DNA of 64,000 bases from Acidimicrobiales bacterium. GTDB taxonomy: Bacteria > Actinomycetota > Acidimicrobiia > Acidimicrobiales > DATDAH01. The DNA lies in NCBI GenBank assembly GCA_016794585.1, contig JAEUJM010000032.1:186001-250000 (forward strand), given 5' to 3'. Numbering within the stretch: the stretch's first letter is position 1; each line of letters starts with the position of its first letter. This document shows, one piece after another, positions 51,012 to 60,202 of this stretch. Under the pieces are notes generated by a model. It ran no database searches. It worked only from the letters and a program-made list of their open reading frames with translations, and was not told the origin of the DNA. The position numbers and the translations under genes were made by a program.

Positions 51012-51569
51012 TCAGGCTCGGTGCACGATCAGCTTGACGGCGTCATATGGCGGAAGGGCGGCGCCCCCGCCGTCCACGGGGATCCTGCATCGCAAGGTCG
51101 CTCCGACCCTCGCCGTGCTCTTGACCCGGACGTCCACCCTGACCGTCTCGAACTCGGCCGGATCCAGACGGAGCCTCGCCACCCCCATCTGTACTTGGGT
51201 GGTGATCCGCAGGGGTTCGTGGCCGGGACCGACCAGGAAGTAGTCGACCCCGAAGTCCGGCGAGTTGGCCTGGATGCTGCCGATGGGGCAGCCCAGGAGC
51301 CTGGGCTCGTGGACCTCGTCGCCGTCGTTCTGGACGCGGACGTAGAACCGCACCGTGGTCCCCCGCCGCCCCGTGCGACTCACCTTCTGCCCGAAGCCGG
51401 TCGTGTTGTAGGTGTCTTCGCCGACGTACGTCACGTCGTTCTTGCTGATCAGGGCGTCGATCAGCGGCTCGGCCTCGACGGCAGGGGCGACCTCGGCGCC
51501 GGCCCCGCTGATGCCGGCCGCGAGCGTCACGAGCACAGCGACCGCAGTGGCCCACAAGGTTGCTCGCAT
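51012..51569 (-). CDS. Secreted QNDG-family protein 1
   Basis: The 185-residue protein has a signal peptide (LWATAVAVLVTLAAGISGAGAE). The mature domain shows DALISKNDVTYVGEDTYNTTGFGQKVSR, RGTTVRFYVRVQNDGDEVHEPRLLGC, and VRVDVRVKSTARVGATLRCRIP, then DAVKLIVHRA. The beta-rich Ig-like composition and lack of catalytic motifs suggest a structural or binding role outside the cell. It starts 51 bp after the LuxR-like gene stop, so it is probably in one operon with that regulator and the downstream paralogue. A GGTCCTCCT complement (AGGAGGACC) gives a strong ribosome site. Confidence 0.77.
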   Translation of the reverse strand: MRATLWATAVAVLVTLAAGISGAGAEVAPAVEAEPLIDALISKNDVTYVGEDTYNTTGFGQKVSRTGRRGTTVRFYVRVQNDGDEVHEPRLLGCPIGSIQANSPDFGVDYFLVGPGHEPLRITTQVQMGVARLRLDPAEFETVRVDVRVKSTARVGATLRCRIPVDGGGAALPPYDAVKLIVHRA

Positions 51570-51620
51570 CGGTCCTCCTCGTCGTTCGCTTCGCGTGGGT
51601 GCGGTGCGTCGTGGGGCCGC

Positions 51621-52133
51621 TTACGAGGCGGCCGGGTAGCCGCCGGGGACGAGGTGGCGGCAGGCGAGGGCCACGGTCTGGGACGTCGAGCCGGCGCCAA
51701 GGCGGTCGCGGAGCTCGGCGAGTCGACGACTGGCCGAGCGCCGGGACATGCCGGCGGCGCGGGCCGCGGTCGTGACGGTGGCACCTTCGCTCAGTCGGAC
51801 GATCAGCGCACGGAGGGCATCGTCGATGTGGTCAGCGACGTCGGCGGCGAACGCCGAGCCATCGGCGTCATCGTCTCGCTCTTCCGGTACGAGCTGGATC
51901 AGCAGCGCCGCGTGCAGGCGGGTCTTGGCCCCGAGGCGCTGCCGGGTGCGCTCGAGGGCGCTGTCCACCGAACGAGGGGACAGGCCCAACTGTTCGGCGA
52001 TCTCGGCCGACGTGTGCCCGGCCTCGACGAGGACCAGGATCTCCCGCTCACGAGGAGGGAGGGCAGAGACACGGGTCGACCGGAGCGAGGGGGGTGATCC
52101 TTCTCGGCTGGCCGTTGGCTGATGTGTCGTCAT
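51621..52133 (-). CDS. Regulator with two HTH domains (LuxR/GerE-like plus a second HTH)
   Basis: The 170-residue protein has no receiver or sensor domain. Residues about 25-85 are a GerE-type HTH: LPPREREILVLVEAGHTSAEIAEQLGLSPRSVDSALERTRQRLGA. After a linker rich in Asp/Glu, residues 110-165 form a second HTH, with LRALIVRLSEGATVTTAARAAGMSRRSASRRLAELRDRLGA. Such an arrangement could bind a two-part site or act as a sigma-like adaptor. It is divergent from the SARP-type gene across 159 bp and upstream of two secreted paralogues. It is the best local candidate for recognising the shared TTGGCCC-GGTATC element; this is inference. Confidence 0.75.
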   Translation of the reverse strand: MTTHQPTASREGSPPSLRSTRVSALPPREREILVLVEAGHTSAEIAEQLGLSPRSVDSALERTRQRLGAKTRLHAALLIQLVPEERDDDADGSAFAADVADHIDDALRALIVRLSEGATVTTAARAAGMSRRSASRRLAELRDRLGAGSTSQTVALACRHLVPGGYPAAS

Positions 52134-52292
52134 TGCCCGCACCTCGAGTGTGAATGCCGTCGGTGACGGCCGCTTCGTAGGGCCATGTGGAGGAACGCCT
52201 AGCCCTTCCGCGGATGATCGCAAGGCGACGTTGTGGAAAAGCTGTCGTGGCGTTCCGGGGGGTGTGGTGAACACCGCTAACCTGCGGCTCTC

Positions 52293-55200
52293 ATGTGGGT
52301 GGGCGTGCTCGGACCGGTCACCGCGACCAGCGGCGGAGAGCCGGTGGTGGTCAAGGGCAGGCGCCAAGCCGAGGCGCTGGCGGCCTTGGCGCTCTTCATC
52401 GGCCGACCGGTGGGCACGGATCGGCTCGTCGAGGCGCTCTGGCCGGGCGATCCGCCACCGACGGCCCGCCGGTCGCTCCAGAGCCACCTCTCGCGCCTGC
52501 GCGGGGCCCTCGGCGACGACGTCATCGCTCGAGATGTGGCCGGATATCGGTTGAGCCATGCGGTGACGACGGACGTCGTCGAGTTCGAGCGCCACCTCGG
52601 CCGCGCCGCGGCCGCGACGGACGCCGTGCAGGCGCTGGCCCATCTCGCTGCGGCCCGTTCGCTCTGGCGGGGTGAGCCCTTTCCCGAGCTGGTGGATTGG
52701 GCGCCCGCGGCGGCCGAGCGATCCCGCCTCCTCGCTATCTACGAGGGGCTCGACGACGACCGCCTGGAGCTGCAACTCGGTGTGGGCGACCCTGCGGGAC
52801 TCGTGGCCGAGGCCTCCGTCCTGGTGGCCCAGCAGCCGTTGCGCGAACGCCGTTGGGGTCTGTTGATGCGGGCGCTCTACCTGGCGGGCCGTCAGGCCGA
52901 GGCGCTCTCGACCTTCCAGGAGGCCCGCAAGCACCTGATCGAGGCGGTCGGCGTCGAGCCGGGCCCTGAGCTCCGTGCGCTCGAGCGGGCGGTGCTCGAG
53001 CAGGATCCGGCGTTGGAAGCGCCGACCTCGCCGAGGGTCGCTCCCACCCTTTCTGTCGCATCCGAGGCTGAGCACACGCCCCGGTTCCTCGACCTCCTCC
53101 GCGAGCGTGATCCCCTCGTGGGCCGCGAGCGCGAGCTCGCACGGTGCCTCGACCACTGGGACCAGGCCCGGCGGGGCGGACGGCCGGCGGTCGTGGTGGT
53201 CCGCGGGGAGCCCGGGATCGGCAAGACCCGCCTGGCCGCAGAGGTGGTGGAGTGGTCCGCCTCAGCGGGCGAGTCGGTGCACGTCGCTCGTTGCCGTGAG
53301 GGCGTGGGCGTCCCCTACGCCCCGTTGGCGGAGGCCTTCCCGGCGCTGTCTCAGGAGGTGGGCGCGGCGTCCGACGATCTCGGTGCCGGCGCCACGTCGC
53401 CGGAGCAGGTGTCGATGGCCCGCGAGCGGGTGGCCAAGGCGTTCGCTCGGGCGCTGGAACGAGCGGGCGGGCCCGCGCCGGCCCTGCTCTTGTTGGACGA
53501 TGCCCAGTGGGCCGACGCCCCCACCGTCGAAGCTCTCCGCTGGGCCCTCGAGCGTGAGCTCTCGGAGCCGGTGCTGCTCGTGCTCACCATCCGTTCGAAC
53601 GAGACCCCCGAGGCGCCGGAGGCACTGGATGCCCTCCTCGCCGACCTCCCGCGGGTGGTCGACACGCTGGACGTGCCGCTCGGCGGGGTGGACCGGGAGG
53701 CGGCGGCGCTCATCGTCGGTCACCGCACGCCGTCGGCGCCGGAGCCGGAGGACGTCGACTGGTTCTTCGAGCAGAGCGGCGGCAGTCCTCTGTACCTCAC
53801 TGAGCTCGCCCGGCAGGCGCACCACGAGGTCTCGTTCACCGAGGTCCCCCTGTCCATCAGCGAGATCGTCCGCCGTCGGGTGGAGGTCCTGGCCGACGGG
53901 GCGCGCGACCTGATCCTGGCGGGCGCCGTCCTGGGGGAGGAGTTCGACATCCGGACCGTTGCGGCGATGCTGGCCCGGCCCATCGACGAGGCGTTGGACG
54001 ATGCGGCGGCGGCGGTCGACGCGCAGTTGCTCTACCGGCAGGCGGACGCCGCGTTCCGCTTCTCCCACGGCATCACCCGTCGGGCGGTCGAGTCGACCTC
54101 GTCGACGTCGCAGCTGCTGTCCCTGCGTTGGGCCGCCGGAGCGCTCCTGGAGGGGTTGGCGGCCGCGCGACCCGAGGAGGTCGCCGATCTGTTGTTGGCC
54201 GGAGCGCCCGTCGGTGACTCGACGCGTGCCGCTCGTGCGGCCTTGGCCGCCGCGTCATCGGCTCGGGATCATCTCGATCCCGGCGAAGCGCTGCGGCTCC
54301 TGACCCGGGCGGCGAAGATCCTGCGCGGGGTGGGACCCGATGAGCAGCGCGTGCTCGCCGAGGTCCTCCTCGCGTCAGCGGACCTCGTCGCCCGCCAGGG
54401 GGAGGTGCCCGACGCCAAGCAGTTGGCGGCCAAGGCTGCGGAGTTGGCCCGAGCGCTCGGTGATCCCGAGCTGTTCGCCCGGGCCACGGTGGGGTACGCC
54501 GAACTGGTCAACGCGGGCGAGGCGGACGACGTCGCCCCCGCGCTGTGCCATGAGGCGCTCACCCTGCTCGGCGCGGACCACCCTGACTGGCAGGCGAGGG
54601 TGCTCTCGGCGCTGGCGAACTACCACTCCGTGGTGTTGAGCGACGTGGGGTCCGGGCGGCCGTATGCCGACCGCGCCCTCGTCGTCGCGCTGGACGACGA
54701 CACCCGGGCGGAAGCGCTGTGGGCCAAGGCGTGCGCACTCCTCGGTGCCGCGGAGGTGGAGGAGCGGGCTCGGGTCGCCGAGAAGCTGCGGGCCTGCGCC
54801 CCTCCTGGCACCCGTCGCCACGTCGAGGCGGTGCGTCTCACCGCGCACACCCGCCTCGAGCTCGGTGACCGGGCCGGCTACGAGGGGGCGGTTGACGAGC
54901 TGCGCCGGCTCGGGGAGGACCGGGGCTCATGGGACGCCCTGCTCTGGTCACGCGTGGCGAGCGGTCAGGTCGCGCTCATGGAGGGTCGGATCGACGACTC
55001 GATGGTCGCCGCCAGAGAGCTGGAGGCCGTGTCGGGCGGCAGTGTCTACGCCTGGTCGTTGGCGACGATGCAGGACTGCCACCGCCGCCTCGAACGCGGT
55101 CAGCTCGGGGAGCTGCTCCCGATGATCGAGGCGCTGGTGCCGCAGTACGACCTGGCGGGGGTGCGGGCGGTTTTCGTGCAGTGCCTGCTCCAGGCCGACG

Positions 55201-55712
55201 AGGCTGAGCGCGCCCCCGACGTGCTCGATGACCTCGGTCGTGACGGCTTCGCTTCGCTGCGCCAGGAGCAGACCTCCACCGGGGCGCTGGCCCTGTTGCT
55301 GGAGGCGGCGCTGGACCTGGGCCGGCCCGACGACGTGGCCGCGCTCGCAGCGCGACTCGCACCTCACACCGGGCACCTCGTCGTCTCCACCCAAGGTGTG
55401 TTCACCCTCGGTGCCGTCGACCGGTACCTGGCAGTGGCTGCCCTCGTGGCCGGCGACGACGTCACAGCCGAGGCGCTCCTGGCATCGGCCGCTCAGCTGG
55501 AGACTGCGGTCGGGGCGACGCTGGCGGCGGCATACACGGAGGTTGCGGGCCAGTGGTTGCGGGTGGCTCGCGGCGAGGTGCCCGATGCGCAGGTCATCGG
55601 CCGGCTCCGCGGCTACGCGGACGGTCTCGGGCTGGTCCGGCTGCGCGAGCACACCGACGCCGTCGCCGAAGGACGTCACGCCCTACTTGGCTGCCGCCGC
55701 CTCGCGCCGTGA
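52293..55712 (+). CDS. SARP/AfsR-type transcriptional regulator with ATPase domain
   Basis: The protein has 1139 residues. The N-terminal winged helix of the SARP type (MWVGVLGPVTATSGGEPVVV, RPVGTDRLVEALWPGDPP, ARRSLQSHLSRLRGALG) is followed by a bacterial transcriptional activator domain to about residue 245. The STAND-like ATPase has Walker A RGEPGIGKTRLAAEVV (about 306) and Walker B LLLLDDAQWADAP (about 398). The C-terminal 600 residues are helical TPR-like repeats without a terminal LuxR HTH. Proteins of this kind activate secondary-metabolite or secretion genes on binding nucleotide or ligand. It shares a 159-bp divergent promoter with the two-HTH regulator and sits among the exported-protein genes. 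Confidence 0.88.
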   Translation: MWVGVLGPVTATSGGEPVVVKGRRQAEALAALALFIGRPVGTDRLVEALWPGDPPPTARRSLQSHLSRLRGALGDDVIARDVAGYRLSHAVTTDVVEFERHLGRAAAATDAVQALAHLAAARSLWRGEPFPELVDWAPAAAERSRLLAIYEGLDDDRLELQLGVGDPAGLVAEASVLVAQQPLRERRWGLLMRALYLAGRQAEALSTFQEARKHLIEAVGVEPGPELRALERAVLEQDPALEAPTSPRVAPTLSVASEAEHTPRFLDLLRERDPLVGRERELARCLDHWDQARRGGRPAVVVVRGEPGIGKTRLAAEVVEWSASAGESVHVARCREGVGVPYAPLAEAFPALSQEVGAASDDLGAGATSPEQVSMARERVAKAFARALERAGGPAPALLLLDDAQWADAPTVEALRWALERELSEPVLLVLTIRSNETPEAPEALDALLADLPRVVDTLDVPLGGVDREAAALIVGHRTPSAPEPEDVDWFFEQSGGSPLYLTELARQAHHEVSFTEVPLSISEIVRRRVEVLADGARDLILAGAVLGEEFDIRTVAAMLARPIDEALDDAAAAVDAQLLYRQADAAFRFSHGITRRAVESTSSTSQLLSLRWAAGALLEGLAAARPEEVADLLLAGAPVGDSTRAARAALAAASSARDHLDPGEALRLLTRAAKILRGVGPDEQRVLAEVLLASADLVARQGEVPDAKQLAAKAAELARALGDPELFARATVGYAELVNAGEADDVAPALCHEALTLLGADHPDWQARVLSALANYHSVVLSDVGSGRPYADRALVVALDDDTRAEALWAKACALLGAAEVEERARVAEKLRACAPPGTRRHVEAVRLTAHTRLELGDRAGYEGAVDELRRLGEDRGSWDALLWSRVASGQVALMEGRIDDSMVAARELEAVSGGSVYAWSLATMQDCHRRLERGQLGELLPMIEALVPQYDLAGVRAVFVQCLLQADEAERAPDVLDDLGRDGFASLRQEQTSTGALALLLEAALDLGRPDDVAALAARLAPHTGHLVVSTQGVFTLGAVDRYLAVAALVAGDDVTAEALLASAAQLETAVGATLAAAYTEVAGQWLRVARGEVPDAQVIGRLRGYADGLGLVRLREHTDAVAEGRHALLGCRRLAP

Positions 55713-55736
55713 CGGATCAACGCAAGCGCACGATCG

Positions 55737-56300
55737 TCAGGTGATCAGCTCGCTGCACCCTGGCTCGTCGAACGGCGAGATCGAGTGGTACACGTAGTCC
55801 CCACGGCCGAGCCGGTCGAACCTCAGCCTGACCCGGACGTCGTAGTCGTAGCGCTCGCCCTCGGGGTCGACGAGGGCCATCGCGTTCGTTCGCGCCGCCA
55901 GGGTGCGTTCCACGCGCAACGAGCTCGTCCTAAGGCTGCGACGGGCAGGCGATCCCCAGGCTCGACTGCTCCCTCCGGCGGGAATCAGCTGCGCCTCGAC
56001 CTCGAATCCCTGAACCCATTGATCTCGGGCCCACATCGCTGCCCGGACCTCGACGCTCACCCGAACACCATTGCTCGTCTGAACGCACTCGGGTTCTGCG
56101 ACTTCTATGGCGGCCTGCCAGTTGGAGGGCGCGTGCGAGCCGTGTTGACCCCTGTTGTCCTCGGGTCGCATCGCTCCCGCCGGAGCGGCCCCCAGCGAGC
56201 CGATCGTGAGCATGCCCAAGACCACGACGGTGAACACTCGGCGGGGCCGAGGTGCCCGGCGCTGCCGGTTGTCGCCTTCGCCGTGCTTGCTGCTCCTCAT
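55737..56300 (-). CDS. Exported protein of unknown function under the shared element
   Basis: The 187-residue protein has an Arg-rich N-region and signal helix VFTVVVLGMLTIGSLGAAPAGA. The mature part has two Cys (EPECVQT and EPGCSEL) and beta-rich segments (VRVSVEVRAAMWARDQW, FEVEAQLIPAG, YDYDVRVRLRFDRLGRGDYVYHS). It is not clearly homologous to the QNDG family. ATG 56300 is chosen because the shared promoter element ends 32 bp upstream, as in the neighbouring genes; an earlier in-frame start would lie inside the element. It is convergent with the SARP gene. Confidence 0.68.
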   Translation of the reverse strand: MRSSKHGEGDNRQRRAPRPRRVFTVVVLGMLTIGSLGAAPAGAMRPEDNRGQHGSHAPSNWQAAIEVAEPECVQTSNGVRVSVEVRAAMWARDQWVQGFEVEAQLIPAGGSSRAWGSPARRSLRTSSLRVERTLAARTNAMALVDPEGERYDYDVRVRLRFDRLGRGDYVYHSISPFDEPGCSELIT

Positions 56301-56332
56301 CCCGTGGACGGTACGGATGGGGTGCCGTCCGG

Positions 56333-56352
56333 GATACCGCAATGTGGGCCAA
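56333..56352 (-). promoter_or_regulatory. TTGGCCC-ATTGCGGTATC element, copy B
   Basis: On the minus strand it reads TTGGCCCACATTGCGGTATC and ends 32 bp before ATG 56300. Confidence 0.8.
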
Positions 56353-56402
56353 GTCTCCGGTGCGGGACTGCCGCGTGATCCGGTGACAGGCTGGGCTTGG
56401 GG

Positions 56403-56573
56403 TTAGGCCGGGTCGGCCTCGGCGCCCGCCACACCGCCGCTCGTGCAGGTTCCCGCCACGAGCCCGATGAGCAGGACGGCGGCCACGGCCAGCCGCGCCG
56501 CCGCCCGGCCTCGGGATCGGGGGGCTTCGAGGTCGACCGGTTGTTCGACGAGGGGGTCTCGAGTTCGGGTCAC
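56403..56573 (-). CDS. 56-residue exported peptide under the shared element
   Basis: From GTG 56573 the frame encodes 56 residues: a polar, charged N-region (TRTRDPLVEQPVDLEAPRSRG), a signal-like helix AARLAVAAVLLIGLVAG, then TCTSGGVAGAEADPA. The frame is open much further upstream, but the shared promoter element lies exactly 32 bp before this GTG, as for the neighbouring exported genes. That is what supports the call. VAGTC is a poor lipobox because Thr precedes Cys, so the product may be a small secreted peptide or a single-pass membrane peptide. Confidence 0.5.
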   Translation of the reverse strand: MTRTRDPLVEQPVDLEAPRSRGRAAARLAVAAVLLIGLVAGTCTSGGVAGAEADPA

Positions 56574-56605
56574 GTCGGGATTGTCGACGGTCAGGGGGCG
56601 CGGCA

Positions 56606-56624
56606 GATACCGCAATCGGGCCAA
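56606..56624 (-). promoter_or_regulatory. TTGGCCC-ATTGCGGTATC element, copy C (19 bp)
   Basis: On the minus strand it reads TTGGCCCGATTGCGGTATC, one base shorter in the centre than other copies, and ends 32 bp before GTG 56573. Confidence 0.78.
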
Positions 56625-56757
56625 CTTCGAATCCGTCCGGGTGAGCCGCGGCTGCGCAGCGCAGGCGCCATGTGGCGACGCCGCGTGGCGGTGTGGAGCC
56701 TTGGTGCGGGTATGCTCATGGGTGAGGCGCACCCCATGTGGGGGTCCTCGTGGGGTC

Positions 56758-59700
56758 GTGGGTTTCACCGACCGGGGTAGGGCGTCAGCGGCGCACCTGC
56801 TGGTAGGCGGTTGGGGTGGGGCGCACAGCCGTGGGCGAAGACGAACGACGCCCACCGAAGAAGCGGAGCAACAGATTGTCGATGGTCTCTTGTCGATAGA
56901 CACCCTCCCGTCCGGCGCGGCGGCGCTCGACCCGCGCGCCTTCGAGGCGCTGGTGCAGGCCGAGCTCGACGGGCGCGCGTCCGAGGACGAACTCGCTCTG
57001 CTCGAGGCGGACCGTCGCCGCTGGGAGTGGGTCGTGGAGGACCTGCTCGACGAGGTCGAGGACGGTCTCGATGCCGTGCGCGAGAGCGTCAAAGGCCCCG
57101 AGCGGATGCAGGTGCTGGCCGACTTCGAGGCCGAGCGCCACGACCTCGTCCTGGCTCTGCGTCGGGCCCGCGGCCTTCCCGAGGATGCCGACGACGGCCT
57201 CGAGGACGACGGCCCGTCCGCCGCCGGCGGCGCCCCGGCCGTCGAGGCCGACGACGGTGTCGCTCGCCTCCAGCTCTCGTGGTCCGCCGGCCGCCTGGTC
57301 GCGTGGGCCGCAGGTCCGACGGCCGCCCCGCTCGACCGCAGCGGCCTGGCCGCCTTCCTCGACGAGGTCGGCGCCGGTGCTCCGCCGTGGGCGCCGCATG
57401 CGTCGGTGCAGATCCCGGGCGGGCCGAACGCCTCGGGCCTCGCCGTCCCCGCTGGCGACATCCTCGGCTGGCTGGCCGCGGTGGCCGACCGCAACGACGA
57501 CGACCGCGTCGGCGCCTCCGTCCGCTGGTTCTCGGCCGTGGCCGCCTGGGCCGTCGAGCTCGTGGCCAAGGGCTCGATGGTCCCGCTGCTCAAGCAGAAG
57601 CGGAAGCGCCGCGGCTCGGGCGACAAGAGCCGCCTGGTGCACGTGCGCTGGACGCCGGCGCTGGTCGACGCCAACCGCCTCAACGCGTTCGCCAAGGCCA
57701 TGCCCGGTTCGGTGCGCGCCGTGGCCACCTCGTCCGAGGCCCGCGACGTCACCAACCTGGTGCTCACCGCCATGGTCGACGCCATCTGCCGCCAGGCCGC
57801 CCAGATGGTGGTGGTGGCGGCGCCGCCCCCGACGGTCAACCGTCCGAGCGAGGTGGCCGAGGCCTTCCTCACCCGCCTCGACGGCAGCGAGTTCACCGCC
57901 CCCTCGGTGGTCGCGGGCGACGTCGCCGGCCAGATCGACCGCTGGGCCAAGCCCGTGGTCAACCCCTCGACCCGCCAGATCGTGGTGCAGCTCGACCCGC
58001 CCGATGTCGGCGGCGCCTGGCACCTCAAGGTGCTCGCGCCCGGCCCGGACAAGCGCCTCGTCTCCGTGGACGTGGCCCTCGTCAACGCCGGCTCGAAGCG
58101 ACGTGAGCTCGAGGCCGACCTCGGCCGGCTCGAGCGACTCCTGCCCGAGCTCAACCGCCTGGGCAGCCACCGCCGCGGCGACGTCATCCTCAGCCAGGAC
58201 GAGGCGTGGCAGCTCATGTCGGTCACCGGCCGCAACCTCATCACCGCCGGGTTCGACGTGCGGGTGCCGGCCATGTCCCCGCGGAAGGTCAGCCCCGCAC
58301 TGCGCCTCGACAGCGACCCCTCCACCGGTGGCAGCGGCGCCGGCCAGCTGGCCAAGGTGCGCTGGTCGGTCGTGTTCGACGACGTCGAGCTCACCGCCGC
58401 CGAGATCGCCAAGCTGGCCAAAGAGGCCCGCCCCCTCGTCCGCTCCGGCGGCAAGTGGGTGGCCGTCGAGCACGCGGACCTCGAGGCGGCCGCCGCGGCC
58501 CTCGAGGAGCGGGCCAGCACCGAGCAGCTCACCGGTGCCGAGATGCTGCGCTACGCGCTCGGCCTCGAAGGGACCCCCCTCGCCGGTGGCGTGCAGGTGC
58601 AGGGCGCCAGCTGGGCCACCGACATCCTGCGCACCGCCCAGGAGATGCGGACCGAGCCCGCCGATCCTCCCGACAGCTTCGTGGGCGAGCTGCGCAGCTA
58701 CCAGCGCGACGCCTTGGCGTGGTTGAACTTCCTCGACGCCGCCGGCCTCGGCGGCTGCCTCGCCCTCGACATGGGTCTCGGGAAGACGCCGACGATGCTC
58801 TCGCACCTGCTGGCCACCCACGACCAGGGCCCGGCCCTCGTCGTGGCCCCGCCGGCGGTGGTCACCAACTGGGCCAGCGAGGCCAACAAGTTCACGCCCG
58901 AGCTCCGGGTGCTGGTGCACCACGGTGCCCGACGCGCCTCGGCCGCCGACCTCGCCGAAGAGGTCGAGCAGGCCGACGTGATCATCACCACGTACGGCAC
59001 CGCAGTGCGTGACGTCGAGGCGCTGTCCAGCATCGAGTGGACGAAGATGGTCCTCGACGAGGCCCAGGTCATCAAGAACCCCACGAGCGAGACGGCGCAA
59101 CTGTTGCGCCGCATCGGTGCCCGCACCAAGGTCGCCCTCACCGGCACCCCCATCGAGAACGGCCTCGGCGACCTGTGGGCCATCCTCGACTTCACCAACC
59201 CCGGGCTCGTGGGCGCCCGATCCGCGTTCGTCACCCATCTCTCCGCCGACCGCGACGCCACCCGCAAGGAGGGCGAGGACGCCATGCGCGCCCTCAACGG
59301 CATCCTGGTGTTCCGTCGCACCAAGGACGAGCCCGTCATCGCCGCCGAGCTCCCCGACCGCATCGACGAGATCGACCACTGTGCGATGACCCCCGAGCAG
59401 ATCGGGCTCTACCAGGCGGTCATCGACCGGCTGCTCCTGAAGGCCGAAGGCGAGGATTCCGCCAAGGGCCACGTCTTCGCCGCCATCACCGCGCTGAAGC
59501 AGATCACCAACCACCCCGCGGCCTACACCGGCGACGACGACGGCCTGCCCGACCGGTCGGGCAAGCTGGCCCGCCTCGACGAGATCGTCGACTCGGTGTT
59601 CTCGGCCGGCGAGCGCATCGTGGTGTTCACCCAGTACGCCGAGTGGGGCCAGCGCATGGCCGAGCACCTGACCAAGCGCACCAAGACGCCGGTCGAGTGC

Positions 59701-60150
59701 TACCACGGTGGCCTCACCCGCACCGCCCGCGACCAGATCCTCGAGAACTTCAACGACACCGACGGTGCCGCCGCCCTGGTGCTGTCGCTCAAGGCGGGCG
59801 GCACCGGCCTCAACCTCACCGCCGCCAACCACGTGGTGCTCTACGACCGCTGGTGGAACCCCGCGGTCGAGGACCAGGCTCGGGACCGAGCGTGGCGGCT
59901 CGGCCAGACCCGCACCGTCATCTACCACCAGCTCATCTGCCCCGGCACCATCGACTCCCGCGTGGAGGAGGTCGTGGCCGGCAAGCGCAAGATCGCCGAC
60001 GTGGCCCTGCCCAAGTCCTCCAGCGTCGAGGACCTCGATCCCGAGCAGCTGCGCCGGGCCCTGGGCCTGCGCATGGACGAGCTGCTCGACGAGGTCGACG
60101 GCGACGGCGACACCGGCACCGACGCCGACGGCGAAGAGGACGCGGCGTGA
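56758..60150 (+). CDS. SNF2-family DEAD-like helicase/ATPase
   Basis: The protein has about 1130 residues. The N-terminal 600 residues are an actinobacterial SNF2-associated region (DUF3670-like) with RLVHVRWTPALVDANRLNAFAKAMPG. The motor has motif I ALDMGLGKTPTMLSHLL, motif II MVLDEAQVIKNP, TGTPIENGLGDLWAILDFTNPG, and motifs V-VI SLKAGGTGLNLTAANHVV and DQARDRAWRLGQTR. It is probably a double-stranded-DNA translocase that remodels protein-DNA complexes or RNA polymerase, as RapA does. The start is uncertain: GTG 56758 is taken, with in-frame GTGs at 56704 and 56722. The C-terminus is acidic. A small Gly-rich gene follows after 52 bp. Confidence 0.88.
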   Translation: MGFTDRGRASAAHLLVGGWGGAHSRGRRRTTPTEEAEQQIVDGLLSIDTLPSGAAALDPRAFEALVQAELDGRASEDELALLEADRRRWEWVVEDLLDEVEDGLDAVRESVKGPERMQVLADFEAERHDLVLALRRARGLPEDADDGLEDDGPSAAGGAPAVEADDGVARLQLSWSAGRLVAWAAGPTAAPLDRSGLAAFLDEVGAGAPPWAPHASVQIPGGPNASGLAVPAGDILGWLAAVADRNDDDRVGASVRWFSAVAAWAVELVAKGSMVPLLKQKRKRRGSGDKSRLVHVRWTPALVDANRLNAFAKAMPGSVRAVATSSEARDVTNLVLTAMVDAICRQAAQMVVVAAPPPTVNRPSEVAEAFLTRLDGSEFTAPSVVAGDVAGQIDRWAKPVVNPSTRQIVVQLDPPDVGGAWHLKVLAPGPDKRLVSVDVALVNAGSKRRELEADLGRLERLLPELNRLGSHRRGDVILSQDEAWQLMSVTGRNLITAGFDVRVPAMSPRKVSPALRLDSDPSTGGSGAGQLAKVRWSVVFDDVELTAAEIAKLAKEARPLVRSGGKWVAVEHADLEAAAAALEERASTEQLTGAEMLRYALGLEGTPLAGGVQVQGASWATDILRTAQEMRTEPADPPDSFVGELRSYQRDALAWLNFLDAAGLGGCLALDMGLGKTPTMLSHLLATHDQGPALVVAPPAVVTNWASEANKFTPELRVLVHHGARRASAADLAEEVEQADVIITTYGTAVRDVEALSSIEWTKMVLDEAQVIKNPTSETAQLLRRIGARTKVALTGTPIENGLGDLWAILDFTNPGLVGARSAFVTHLSADRDATRKEGEDAMRALNGILVFRRTKDEPVIAAELPDRIDEIDHCAMTPEQIGLYQAVIDRLLLKAEGEDSAKGHVFAAITALKQITNHPAAYTGDDDGLPDRSGKLARLDEIVDSVFSAGERIVVFTQYAEWGQRMAEHLTKRTKTPVECYHGGLTRTARDQILENFNDTDGAAALVLSLKAGGTGLNLTAANHVVLYDRWWNPAVEDQARDRAWRLGQTRTVIYHQLICPGTIDSRVEEVVAGKRKIADVALPKSSSVEDLDPEQLRRALGLRMDELLDEVDGDGDTGTDADGEEDAA

Positions 60151-60202
60151 GCGTAGCGGTGGCCCGAGCGGCCCGTGAGCGAAGCGAACAGGAGCGGGAA
60201 AC

